NCBI GenBank assembly: GCA_017644105.1
Contig: JAEPMD010000008.1
Location: 1-48,834, forward strand
Length of the DNA: 48,834 nt
DNA from: Rhizobiaceae bacterium
GTDB taxonomy: Bacteria > Pseudomonadota > Alphaproteobacteria > Rhizobiales > Rhizobiaceae
Reading direction: 5' to 3'
Shown here: piece by piece, positions 7,912-16,825 of the stretch
Position numbering within the stretch: the stretch's first letter is position 1
Layout: each line of letters starts with the position of its first letter
Made by a program: the position numbers and the translations under genes
Notes under the pieces: model-generated
What the model was told of the DNA's origin: nothing
What the model saw: only the letters and a program-made list of their open reading frames with translations
Databases searched by the model: none

Positions 7912-8709
7912 TTAAATTGAAAATACGTTCATCGGACCGATATGCGTTTGCTGCGGATCATCGGATTGCGCTTTCGGTGCAATAGTAAAGCACTCTTGAT
8001 CAAACCACTTCCAATCATCACGCCATGTCCAACAATCATGCTTTTTATATACATCGGTAAATTCTTGCGCATATGCCACATCAGTCTTCATACAGATTGG
8101 ATCTCCCAGATCTGAACCAAAATAGGTTCTTGCCAAAGGCAAGGATCTGTTGGTCACATAATTGCCCATCCACTGAGTAAACCCAATTTCAGATTGCAAT
8201 TGATCAACCACGCGGAAAATCTGCAAATGGTCTTCGTGACCATATTCACCCCAAGGGTTATGGGTAAAGACATTCATATCTGGAGTGAGTTCATCGCGCA
8301 GCAATTCCAAAATTGAATAGTAGTTTTCAGTGTAAATCTGCGAAATGCTTTTTGGTGCTGCTTTAGCACTTAAACCGGGGATCGCTCGAACCGCTTTCCG
8401 TTTCAATTCGCGCTTTATAGTCTCTTTACTGAACATGATACCATATTTTGACAATTCTGGATTTTCCCAGTTAGCGCATCCATAGGTGCCAGCTTCAGGA
8501 ATCTTTAGAGATTTCACATTTGGGTGCGGCAATTCTGCAATCGCAGCCGCGCGTTTCTCGCCAATATCGGGTTCGGCCCAATAATCTTCGTAAGCCACAA
8601 TAATCTTGCTGGCTTGACGCAAGACAGAGGAGAACCACAAGTTCTCATCGTCTGGATGAGCAACGACAACCACAATATTGGACAATATTGTGCCTTCAGG
8701 ATCAGACAT
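7912..8709 (-). CDS. PIG-L/LmbE family deacetylase
   Basis: About 265 residues of a zinc-dependent N-deacetylase family that acts on N-acetylglucosaminyl or related groups. The metal motif AHPDDE is at residues 17-22, and a second His-rich site appears in NPWGEYGHEDHLQ. The longer frame begins at 8784, but ATG 8709 is preceded by GAAGGGG and starts just before the conserved core, so it is preferred. The protein carries an unusual middle part relative to small LmbE proteins. Possible substrates are cell-wall or surface glycans; the neighbours do not settle it. Confidence 0.8.
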   Translation of the reverse strand: MSDPEGTILSNIVVVVAHPDDENLWFSSVLRQASKIIVAYEDYWAEPDIGEKRAAAIAELPHPNVKSLKIPEAGTYGCANWENPELSKYGIMFSKETIKRELKRKAVRAIPGLSAKAAPKSISQIYTENYYSILELLRDELTPDMNVFTHNPWGEYGHEDHLQIFRVVDQLQSEIGFTQWMGNYVTNRSLPLARTYFGSDLGDPICMKTDVAYAQEFTDVYKKHDCWTWRDDWKWFDQECFTIAPKAQSDDPQQTHIGPMNVFSI

Positions 8710-8863
8710 GAACGCCCCTTCAAAGTTAGATCCGGTTATGATTCGATTTCCACAGCACTTGTGATCAAGCATCACAATAACCAATGGAACTCCACAAACA
8801 TGTGTTTGCGACGGCTAACATAACATAAGAAAATAAAAAGGCCGTAAAGACTTACAATGAAGG

Positions 8864-9889
8864 TTAATTCTTAGGTGGTGCTGTGCTTTCCCGCACAACC
8901 AGATCAACATCCATGACAATGACATCAGAATCAGAAATAGCTTTGTCATTCATCATACGCGAGAGTAATATTTCCGCGGCTTGGCGCCCCAATCCAAGAC
9001 GATCTTGTCGCATTGTAGTCAGAGCTGGAACAAAATGCTCTGCAAGCTCAATGTCATCAAATCCAATCACAGCCATTTCATCCGGTACTTTGACATTATT
9101 CTTTGAAAACTCAGAAATTAGTGCGCAGGCGATCTGATCAGAGGCGCAGAAAATGGCCGTTGGCTTTTCATTCATTTTCATAATCTTGCGCGCAACATCA
9201 CGGCCAGAGTTAAGATCAAAGTCACCTGCAAATATCCATTCTTCGCGTACTGGAATGTCATTTTCTTCAAGCGCTTTAACATAGCTCTCAAACCGCGCAT
9301 CAGTGAGAACATTTCCTTCGGGACCCTTAATATGGGCAATTTTTTTGTGACCAAGTTCAATGAGGTGTTTAACGGCCTCAACCGCACCGCGGCGATTTGC
9401 GCTCCTGACGGAAGGGAAATCCGCATTGTTGAGCCACTCACAAGCAAAAACGACTTGATTGCGCTGCGGCGCTTCTACCAGATCTCGGGCGACATCGCGA
9501 TCCAATCCACCATCAAATACAATCATACCGTCCGCGCGCCCGTCATCAAAATAATCAATGAGATGCTCGCCAGCGGCAGAGATTTGACCCGTTTCTGCAA
9601 TCAACATGGAAAATCCACGCGGAGAAAGCACCGTTTGAATGCCTTGCAAAATCTGCGAGAAAAACGGATTTCCGATATCTGGAAGTAGCACCAAAATCGT
9701 GTTGGATTTGCGTGTCCTTAAATTTCGCGCAGCCCGATTTACACGATATCCCGTGACTTTAACGGCCTCCAAGACAGCCTCTCGCGTCGCCTTACTTACA
9801 ACCGATGGGTTACTTAAGGCTCTAGATATCGTGGCTGTTGAAACTCCCGCAACTTTTGCAACATCCTGAATTTTAACAGATTTTTTCAA
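8864..9889 (-). CDS. LacI family transcriptional repressor of the sugar operon
   Basis: 341 residues: an N-terminal helix-turn-helix (KIQDVAKVAGVSTATISRAL, about residues 6-25) with the hinge helix region to about 60, then a periplasmic-binding-protein-like effector domain (from TILVLLPDIGNPFFSQI). It is transcribed divergently from the CUT1 sugar operon, and the 175-bp gap contains palindromes typical of LacI operators. It probably represses the operon until a sugar or keto-sugar binds. The same operator occurs upstream of the GH1 gene at 29065, suggesting a second target. Confidence 0.92.
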   Translation of the reverse strand: MKKSVKIQDVAKVAGVSTATISRALSNPSVVSKATREAVLEAVKVTGYRVNRAARNLRTRKSNTILVLLPDIGNPFFSQILQGIQTVLSPRGFSMLIAETGQISAAGEHLIDYFDDGRADGMIVFDGGLDRDVARDLVEAPQRNQVVFACEWLNNADFPSVRSANRRGAVEAVKHLIELGHKKIAHIKGPEGNVLTDARFESYVKALEENDIPVREEWIFAGDFDLNSGRDVARKIMKMNEKPTAIFCASDQIACALISEFSKNNVKVPDEMAVIGFDDIELAEHFVPALTTMRQDRLGLGRQAAEILLSRMMNDKAISDSDVIVMDVDLVVRESTAPPKN

Positions 9890-9969
9890 TCTTCTTCCAT
9901 AAACCGTGAACTTATTTTTATAGAACTACTTTTTTTTGTTGACTCATTCAATAAAAAAAGAAATCTTTA

Positions 9970-9983
9970 TGTAATCGTTTGCA
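9970..9983. promoter_or_regulatory. Secondary LacI-type operator (degenerate)
   Basis: TGTAATCGTTTGCA shares the left half TGTAATCG with the perfect palindrome 37 bp downstream. Two operators in one intergenic region would allow looping or separate control of the two divergent promoters. A possible -35 element, TTGACT, is at 9939-9944. Confidence 0.5.
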
Positions 9984-10006
9984 GTCGTGTTTGCGCAAAT
10001 CACTAA

Positions 10007-10020
10007 TGTAATCGATTACA
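10007..10020. promoter_or_regulatory. Primary LacI-type operator
   Basis: TGTAATCGATTACA is a perfect 14-bp palindrome with the central CG usual for LacI-family operators. It lies 44 bp before the binding-protein start and 117 bp from the repressor start. Confidence 0.75.
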
Positions 10021-10064
10021 GACATATTTAAACTCAACAATCGTTATTTCTGGGAGGAAATTGT

Positions 10065-11297
10065 ATGAGAATTCTAAAAACAGCATTGGCTGTGACCACT
10101 GCTTTGTCTTTCACTACACTCGCAAATGCGACAGATCTTGAAGTGACCCACTGGTGGACTTCAGGTGGTGAAGCTGCAGCTGTGGCTGAATTTGCTAAAG
10201 CGTTCGACGCAACAGGCAACAAATGGGTAGACGGCGCGATCGCTGGTTCAGGCGGTACTGCTCGCCCTATCATCATTTCACGCATCTTGGGCGGTGACCC
10301 AATGCACGCTACTCAGCTAAACCACGGTCGTCAGGCTGAAGAGTTGGTTGAAGCTGGTTTGATGCTTGACCTCACAGATGTTGCTGAAGCAGGTGGCTGG
10401 CGCGATGTTGTGAACCCAGTTCGTCTTCTAGACGGCTGCACATCAGACGGCAAAGTTTACTGTGTGCCGGTGAACATTCACTCACCACAATGGTTGTGGT
10501 TGTCACATGAAGCTTACAAAACTGCTGGCATCGATGTTCCATCAGATTGGTTCCAATTCGTAGAGTCAGCTCCAAAGCTAACTGAAGCTGGAATTGTTCC
10601 ACTAGCTATGGGTCAGCAGTCATGGCAGACAAACCTCGCATTTGGTGCGATCATGGTTGCTGTTGGTGGTACAGATCTTTATCTTGACGTTCTAACCAAC
10701 AAAAACGCTGAAGCAGCTGCAAGTGCTGAAATGACAAAAGTGTTTGAAGCTTATGCTGCTGCACGTCTCTTGTCAGAAGGCTCAAACGTTCAAGACTGGA
10801 ACCAAGCAACAAACTTGGTGATCACTGGTAAAGCTGGTGGCCAAATCCACGGTGACTGGGCACAAGGTGAGTTCCAAGTGGCGAACCAAGTCGCTGGTAC
10901 AGACTACACATGTCTTCCAGGTTTGGGTGTGAACGAAATCATCGCAACAGGTGGTGACGCGTTCTACTTCCCTAAGCAGGACGACCCAGAAATCGAAAAA
11001 GCACAAAAAGAACTTGCTGCTTTGATGATCTCAAAAGAAGTGCAGGTTGCCTTTAACCTTAAGAAAGGTTCATTGCCGATCCGTGGTGATGTTGATCTTT
11101 CTGCAGCAAATGACTGCATGAAAAAAGGTCTTGCAATTCTAGCAGCTGGTAACGTTCTACCAGATGGCGTGAATGCATTTACTGCAGATACTCAAGGTCA
11201 GTTGGATGACCTTATGGTTGAGTTCTGGAACGACACAAGCATCACCGTTGAAGATGCTCAGTCTCGTTACGTTGGCATCATCAAAGACGCCGACTAA
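10065..11297 (+). CDS. CUT1 sugar ABC transporter, periplasmic binding protein
   Basis: 410 residues with a signal peptide (about residues 1-22, ending LANA before TDLEVTHWWTSGGE), then the extracellular solute-binding type 1 fold. TDLEVTHWWTSGGEAAAV is common to glucose/mannose and alpha-glucoside binders of proteobacteria. The ribosome binding site GGGAGGA sits well before ATG 10065. Codon use is biased (many GCT, GGT and AAC), as expected for an abundant protein. It opens the operon, and a stable hairpin follows its stop, so its mRNA segment can be kept at higher level than the permease part. Given the linked glycosidases, the ligand may be a short beta-mannoside or beta-glucoside (inference). 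Confidence 0.92.
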   Translation: MRILKTALAVTTALSFTTLANATDLEVTHWWTSGGEAAAVAEFAKAFDATGNKWVDGAIAGSGGTARPIIISRILGGDPMHATQLNHGRQAEELVEAGLMLDLTDVAEAGGWRDVVNPVRLLDGCTSDGKVYCVPVNIHSPQWLWLSHEAYKTAGIDVPSDWFQFVESAPKLTEAGIVPLAMGQQSWQTNLAFGAIMVAVGGTDLYLDVLTNKNAEAAASAEMTKVFEAYAAARLLSEGSNVQDWNQATNLVITGKAGGQIHGDWAQGEFQVANQVAGTDYTCLPGLGVNEIIATGGDAFYFPKQDDPEIEKAQKELAALMISKEVQVAFNLKKGSLPIRGDVDLSAANDCMKKGLAILAAGNVLPDGVNAFTADTQGQLDDLMVEFWNDTSITVEDAQSRYVGIIKDAD

Positions 11298-11314
11298 TAT
11301 CTAACCAGTATTGG

Positions 11315-11338
11315 GGCTAACGCAGTTTTGCGTTAGCC
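11315..11338 (+). terminator. Stable hairpin after the binding-protein gene
   Basis: GGCTAACGCA and TGCGTTAGCC form a perfect 10-bp stem with a GTTT loop. No T-run follows, so it is more likely an mRNA-stabilising or partial termination element than a full terminator. The operon continues 95 bp later. Confidence 0.6.
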
Positions 11339-11432
11339 TCGATTACCTACTAAACTCGTATCAGGGCACACCAAAACACCTCTTGTGTGGGGTTTTTTGA
11401 TGTACTTTGGGGAAAGCAAAAGGGGAGGCATG

Positions 11433-12356
11433 ATGTCACTTTCGGACGCAGAGCAATTGAACGAGGTCGTAAAACCACCGTCAAAATTGTTCAAAAACTT
11501 AACAGCAAAAATCGCTGCGATACCGATGATCCTAACGGCGCTGGTCATTTTCATCGGCTGTACGATTTGGACAATTTATCACTCCTTTACGAAGTCAAGA
11601 TTGCTTCCCTCGCCCGACAAATGGGTTGGTCTGGACAATTACGAACGCCTTTGGAGCGAAAACCGCTGGATTGTAAGTATTGAAAATCTCGCCATCTACG
11701 GCATTTGTTCACTCATCCTGTCGCTCGTCATCGGCTTTTGCCTTGCAGCACTGCTCGATCGGAAAATCCGCTTTGAAAACACGATCCGTACGATCATCCT
11801 TTACCCATTCGCTCTATCCTTTGTTGTGACAGGTCTTGTTTGGCAGTGGATTTTGAACCCAGAACTTGGTCTTCAAAATGTTATTCGCAATCTTGGATTT
11901 GAAAACTTCACCTTTGACCCGATCAACAATGCGGAAATCGTGATCTTCGGCATCTTGATCGCCGGTATCTGGCAGGGCTCGGGCTTTGTGATGGTGCTCC
12001 TTTTAGCGGGCATGCGCGGTATTGACGAAGATATTTGGAAAGCGTCTCGCGTTGAAGGCATTCCAACTTGGAAGACTTACATCTTCATTGTGATCCCAAT
12101 GATGCGTCCGGTCTTCGTGACAGCACTTGTAATCATCTCAGCCGGTATCATTAAAGTTTATGACCTTGTAGTCGCGCAAACATCAGGTGGTCCTGGCATT
12201 GCATCGGAAGTTCCTGCGAAATACGTGATCGACAAAATGTTCCAATCACAGAATCTGGGTCTCGGTTTTGCCGCATCAACAATGATGTTGCTGAGTGTTT
12301 TGGTGGTTCTCATTCCATGGGCCTACCTTGAATTTGGAGGTAAGAAAAATGGCTGA
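11433..12356 (+). CDS. CUT1 sugar ABC transporter, inner-membrane permease (MalF-like)
   Basis: About 307 residues with six predicted membrane helices. The EAA loop region is visible at DEDIWKASRVEGIPTWKTYIFIVIPMM, which contacts the ATPase. The start is ATG 11433 behind AGGGGAGG (11421-11428); longer frames from 11385 run through the upstream leader and are rejected. It overlaps the next permease by 8 bases, so the two are translationally coupled and form the heterodimeric channel. Confidence 0.92.
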   Translation: MSLSDAEQLNEVVKPPSKLFKNLTAKIAAIPMILTALVIFIGCTIWTIYHSFTKSRLLPSPDKWVGLDNYERLWSENRWIVSIENLAIYGICSLILSLVIGFCLAALLDRKIRFENTIRTIILYPFALSFVVTGLVWQWILNPELGLQNVIRNLGFENFTFDPINNAEIVIFGILIAGIWQGSGFVMVLLLAGMRGIDEDIWKASRVEGIPTWKTYIFIVIPMMRPVFVTALVIISAGIIKVYDLVVAQTSGGPGIASEVPAKYVIDKMFQSQNLGLGFAASTMMLLSVLVVLIPWAYLEFGGKKNG

Positions 12357-13308
12357 TACAACCGCAACAACATTTGAGGGTCCGAGTGGACCAAAGCCAA
12401 AAAGAGCTTTTTCATCTACCAATATCATTATTTACGGCACGCTTTTCGTCGTTTGCCTTTACTACCTCTTGCCACTTTACGTGATGATTATGACATCGCT
12501 CAAAGGCATGCCTGAGATCCGTCTGGGCAATATCTTTGGCCCACCGGTTGAAATGACTTTTGAGCCTTGGGTCAAAGCCTGGGCAGAAGCCTGTACCGGC
12601 ATCAACTGTGATGGCCTAAGCCGCGGCTTCAGCAACTCGATTTGGATCTTGGTACCATCTGTGTTCCTCTCCATCGCGATTGCATCGGTCAACGGTTATG
12701 CGTTGGCAAACTGGAAATTCAAGGGATCCGAAGTCTTCTTCACGATTTTGATTTTCGGTGCATTCATTCCCTACCAGGTGATGATCTATCCTATCGTTAT
12801 CCTGTTGCGCGAAAGCGGCGATGGAATCACCAATGTCATGCAATTCTTCTGGGAAGATGCACCAAGGTTCCGTCTCATGGGTTCATTATGGGGACTGGTG
12901 ATTGTGCACACAATCTTCGGCATGCCGATCTTAACTCTGCTCTTCAGAAACTATTTCACATCAGTGCCTGAAGATTTGTTTAAAGCAGCGCGTGTTGATG
13001 GTGCGAGATTCTGGGGTATTTACTTCCGCATTATGTTGCCGATGTCTCTGCCAATCTTTGTTGTGGCCATGATCTTGCAAGTCACAGGTATCTGGAACGA
13101 CTTCCTCTTTGGTGTGATCTACACCAAGCCTGAGACATACCCAATGACGGTGCAGCTCAACAATATCGTTAACTCGGTTCAGGGCGTGAAAGAATATAAC
13201 GTCAATATGGCGGCAACACTTCTCACTGGCCTTGTACCACTCATCATCTATTTCGCTTCTGGCAAGCTATTTGTTCGCGGCATCGCAGCCGGCGCTGTAA
13301 AAGGATAA
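12349..13308 (+). CDS. CUT1 sugar ABC transporter, inner-membrane permease (MalG-like)
   Basis: About 319 residues: a hydrophilic N-terminal tail, a first helix at about residues 28-48, a periplasmic loop, and the MalG-type EAA motif PEDLFKAARVDGARFWGIYFRIMLPMS. The start ATG 12349 follows GGAGGT and overlaps the upstream stop; the frame from 12295 lies inside the previous gene. It ends five bases before the ATPase start. The C-terminus VRGIAAGAVKG is characteristic of CUT1 permeases. Confidence 0.92.
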   Translation: MADTTATTFEGPSGPKPKRAFSSTNIIIYGTLFVVCLYYLLPLYVMIMTSLKGMPEIRLGNIFGPPVEMTFEPWVKAWAEACTGINCDGLSRGFSNSIWILVPSVFLSIAIASVNGYALANWKFKGSEVFFTILIFGAFIPYQVMIYPIVILLRESGDGITNVMQFFWEDAPRFRLMGSLWGLVIVHTIFGMPILTLLFRNYFTSVPEDLFKAARVDGARFWGIYFRIMLPMSLPIFVVAMILQVTGIWNDFLFGVIYTKPETYPMTVQLNNIVNSVQGVKEYNVNMAATLLTGLVPLIIYFASGKLFVRGIAAGAVKG

Positions 13309-13313
13309 TAACA

Positions 13314-14402
13314 ATGACAAACACCAACCCTTCAGTTGAAATTAAACAGCTCGATCTTAGCTTTGGTAAAGTCGAAGTTCTAAAGAACCTAAACCTTGAA
13401 ATTGCGCGCGGCGAATTTCTAGTCCTTCTTGGATCATCGGGTTGCGGCAAATCCACTTTGCTGAACTGTATTGCAGGTCTTTTGGATGTGACAGGTGGTC
13501 AGATCTTCATTAACGACAAAAACGTCACCTGGGCCGAACCATCTGACCGCGGCATTGGCATGGTGTTCCAGTCTTACGCGCTTTATCCGCAGATGACTGT
13601 TGAGGGCAATATGAGCTTTGGCCTTAAAAATGCAGGCATGGCGAAAGATGAGATCAAACGTCGTGTGGATAAAGCGGCAGGCATCTTGCAACTTGAGCCA
13701 CTCTTGGCGCGTAAACCATCAGCACTTTCAGGTGGTCAGCGCCAACGTGTAGCCATTGGTCGTGCGCTGGTTCGTGATGTGGATGTATTCCTGTTTGATG
13801 AACCACTATCAAACCTTGATGCCAAGCTTCGTACAGATTTGCGTGTTGAAATCAAACGTCTTCACCAGCAACTGCAAAACACAATGATCTACGTGACCCA
13901 CGACCAAGTGGAAGCCATGACATTGGCCGACCGGATTGCAATCATGAAAGACGGCATCATCCAACAGCTGGATGATCCAAACACAATTTATGCAAAACCA
14001 CGAAACAAATATGTTGCAGACTTCATTGGTTCACCTGCGATGAACTTCTTCAAAGGTGAAATCAAAGATGGCTCTTTCTCAAGCCCAGAGGTCAGCATGG
14101 ACCTTAAAGGTTATGAGACTGTTGATGGCAACCTACCAAACACAAATGCTTGGTTAGGCATTCGTCCTGAACATATCCAATCCGGCGCCAATACGAAGGG
14201 CTGTTCTTTCGTTGGTGATGCAACAATCGAAATTGTTGACCCAATGGGATCCGATACACTTGTATGGGCATCACTAGCGGGTCAATCCATCCGGGTTCGA
14301 ACCGAAGGGCAATCCTCGCTCAAAGTTGGTGAGACGCTCAAAATTGGCTTCAATGCGGACAAACTTTCAATATTTGACACAGATACTGAACTAAGAGTCT
14401 AA
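13314..14402 (+). CDS. CUT1 sugar ABC transporter, ATP-binding subunit (MalK/UgpC-like)
   Basis: 362 residues. The nucleotide-binding domain has Walker A GSSGCGKST (40-48), Q-loop Gln 86, signature LSGGQ (138-142), Walker B ending FDE (161-163) and the switch His in THDQ. A C-terminal MalK-type regulatory TOBE domain follows (from about residue 240). It supplies energy to the preceding permease pair. The next gene starts one base after its stop. Confidence 0.95.
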   Translation: MTNTNPSVEIKQLDLSFGKVEVLKNLNLEIARGEFLVLLGSSGCGKSTLLNCIAGLLDVTGGQIFINDKNVTWAEPSDRGIGMVFQSYALYPQMTVEGNMSFGLKNAGMAKDEIKRRVDKAAGILQLEPLLARKPSALSGGQRQRVAIGRALVRDVDVFLFDEPLSNLDAKLRTDLRVEIKRLHQQLQNTMIYVTHDQVEAMTLADRIAIMKDGIIQQLDDPNTIYAKPRNKYVADFIGSPAMNFFKGEIKDGSFSSPEVSMDLKGYETVDGNLPNTNAWLGIRPEHIQSGANTKGCSFVGDATIEIVDPMGSDTLVWASLAGQSIRVRTEGQSSLKVGETLKIGFNADKLSIFDTDTELRV

Positions 14403-14403
14403 A

Positions 14404-16806
14404 ATGGTGTTAAAAAATTCGCTGCTTGGCTGCTGGGATCTAGAAGATGAGACCGGCAAACATAGCCTGTCGTTCAAAATTCCGGGTGATGGCATAACAG
14501 CTCTTCAAAATGAAGGGCTGATCAGCGACCCATATTTTGGCCGCAATGAATATGATGTGCGCTGGATTTGCGATCGTGACTGGATTGCGAAACGCGCATT
14601 TGAGGTGACACATACAGATCTCGATCTTGTGGTGTCTGAACTTGATACAGTCTCCGAAATCAAGATCAACGGCATCACTGTGCTTGAAACTGAAAATGCC
14701 TTTCGCACATACCGGACATCCGTCTCATCTGCGCTGAAAACTGGGCATAACGAGATCGAAATTCGTTTTAAAGTTGTCACCAAATATGCAAATGCGAAAC
14801 AAGACGCCCAGCCATATTTTGTGCCGGATATGAAGAAAATGTGCCCAATCCATAATGGAAATATGGTGCGCAAACCACAATGCGACTTCGGTTGGGATTG
14901 GAACATCGCGCTAGCACCTTTTGGTCTATTTGGCGATATTTATCTCGAACCCAGCAATGCTGTGCGCTTAGAGAATTTTCAGCTCAAACAAACGCACTCC
15001 AAAGGGTCTGCGACAGTTGAAATCTCAGTGGCAATTAAAAACCACTCTGAAAGCAATGCACAATGCGTGTTCAGTCTAAACGGGCAGAATGTGACGGGTG
15101 TCTATGATGCTGCAACGGGGTCAGCTGGCGCGACATTTACCGTCGAAAATCCAAAATTATGGTGGCCAGCCGGGCAAGGCAAGCAAAATCTATATGACGT
15201 TGTGGTCACGTTAGGCGACGCAAAACTTGAAAAGCGCATAGGGCTTTGTGACATCAAACTTGTCAGCGAACCAGATGAGGTGGGTCGTTCATTCCGTTTT
15301 GAAGTCAATGGCCGCGCCATCTTTGCCAAGGGTGCAAACTGGATTCCAGCGGATGCACTTGCAGGACGGATCAATCAAGACGACGTGCGCGAACTTTTGC
15401 AATCTGCAGTCGATGCTAACATGAACATGATCCGCATCTGGGGCGGTGGTCGCTATGAGCCGGATTGGTTCTATGATCTTTGCGATGAACTCGGCCTGAT
15501 GATCTGGCACGATCTCATGTTCTCGTGCAATCTATATTCTGCAACGGACGAATTCTTAGCGGAGATCGAGCAGGAGGTGAAAGAAGCTGTTCTTCGCATC
15601 GACTACCATGCGAGCCTTGCTTTGTGGTGTGGCGATAATGAATTGCTCGGCGCGCTGACCTGGTTCGAAGAAGCGGTCAAAGATCGCGACCGTTATTTGG
15701 TTGGTTATGATCGCTTGAACCGCGCTATCGAAAAGCAGGTTAAAGAAAATGCGCCACATTCAAATTGGTGGCCATCAAGCCCCTCACCTGGACCAATGTC
15801 CTTTGGTGACACCTGGCATGATGATACTTCTGGCGACATGCATTTTTGGTCCGTTTGGCATGAAGGCAGAGACTTTGATCATTATCGCGATGTATCGCCG
15901 AGGTTCTGTTCAGAATTTGGGTTTCAATCCTATCCATCCATGAATGTCATCAGACAATTTGCGGAAGACGAAGATTTAAATATCGCTTCTCCCGTGATGG
16001 AAAGTCACCAAAAAGATAAGGGTGGAAATGCGCGCATTGCAGAAACAATGTTCCGCTATTTCCGTTTCCCAAACAGCTTTGAAAATTTTGTTTATCTCAG
16101 TCAGGTGCAACAAGGTTTGGCGATCAAAACGGCTGTTACCCACTGGCGGAGTTTAAAGCCGCACAGCATGGGCGCGCTCATTTGGCAGTTGAATGACACA
16201 TGGCCAGTTTGTAGCTGGGCAAGTTTGAACTATGGCGGCGATTGGAAACTGCTCCATCACATGGAAAAACGTTTCTTCACGCCACTGCTCATCAGTGCTG
16301 TTCCGATAGATGATAAAGTTATTCTCAGGGCATCCAATGATCTGCCACAAGCAAGCAAAGCTGAATTGGAAGTGTTTGCCCTGTCCATGTCTGGTGAGCA
16401 GCGCGCATTGGCAACCAAAACAATCGAAGTTGGTATCGAACAAGCGATTGATGTCGTTGAAATTTCAAAAGCGGATATCGGTGATGACATTTTGGTTTAC
16501 AGATGGAACGATGATCAAGGCACAATGATGCAGGATCATTTAGCGCTTCAACCTTACAAAGGCTATGCGCTGCCTGACCCAAATATCTCATTTGACGTTG
16601 GGGAAAAAGATGGCGCATTCCACCTCACACTTAAAGCCGACAAACCAGCATTTTACGTTTCAATTGAAGCCGATGTTTCCGGGCGTTTTTCGGACAACGG
16701 ATTCCTCATGACATCGAAAGAAGACGTCGTGATCACTTTCGCACCCAAAAACAACGGTGCGCGACCAAATTTTGTTATTCGCGATCTACGAAACGCGACC
16801 TTATAG
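14404..16806 (+). CDS. GH2 family beta-mannosidase
   Basis: 800 residues with the modular GH2 plan: N-terminal sugar-binding jelly roll (with GRNEYDVRWICDRDWIAKRAF), immunoglobulin-like domain, TIM barrel and C-terminal beta domains. The catalytic acid/base is Glu 413 in WCGDNELL and the nucleophile Glu 504 in FCSEFGFQS. FWSVWHEGRDFDHY is a beta-mannosidase feature. There is no signal peptide, so it acts in the cytoplasm on imported oligosaccharides. It is embedded in the sugar operon, one base after the ATPase gene, which is the best clue that the imported sugar contains beta-linked mannose. A broader beta-glycosidase activity is possible. Confidence 0.88.
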   Translation: MVLKNSLLGCWDLEDETGKHSLSFKIPGDGITALQNEGLISDPYFGRNEYDVRWICDRDWIAKRAFEVTHTDLDLVVSELDTVSEIKINGITVLETENAFRTYRTSVSSALKTGHNEIEIRFKVVTKYANAKQDAQPYFVPDMKKMCPIHNGNMVRKPQCDFGWDWNIALAPFGLFGDIYLEPSNAVRLENFQLKQTHSKGSATVEISVAIKNHSESNAQCVFSLNGQNVTGVYDAATGSAGATFTVENPKLWWPAGQGKQNLYDVVVTLGDAKLEKRIGLCDIKLVSEPDEVGRSFRFEVNGRAIFAKGANWIPADALAGRINQDDVRELLQSAVDANMNMIRIWGGGRYEPDWFYDLCDELGLMIWHDLMFSCNLYSATDEFLAEIEQEVKEAVLRIDYHASLALWCGDNELLGALTWFEEAVKDRDRYLVGYDRLNRAIEKQVKENAPHSNWWPSSPSPGPMSFGDTWHDDTSGDMHFWSVWHEGRDFDHYRDVSPRFCSEFGFQSYPSMNVIRQFAEDEDLNIASPVMESHQKDKGGNARIAETMFRYFRFPNSFENFVYLSQVQQGLAIKTAVTHWRSLKPHSMGALIWQLNDTWPVCSWASLNYGGDWKLLHHMEKRFFTPLLISAVPIDDKVILRASNDLPQASKAELEVFALSMSGEQRALATKTIEVGIEQAIDVVEISKADIGDDILVYRWNDDQGTMMQDHLALQPYKGYALPDPNISFDVGEKDGAFHLTLKADKPAFYVSIEADVSGRFSDNGFLMTSKEDVVITFAPKNNGARPNFVIRDLRNATL

Positions 16807-16825
16807 GATATTTGAAGGAAAAATT

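Noticed and set aside
11371-11399. Possible terminator with TTTTTT before the first permease
   Set aside because: The stem pairs poorly (one or more mismatches) and lies just upstream of an expressed operon gene; not enough to call.
12295-12348. Extended start of the second CUT1 permease
   Set aside because: The extension is the 3' end of the first permease gene; ATG 12349 has a good ribosome binding site and normal N-terminus.
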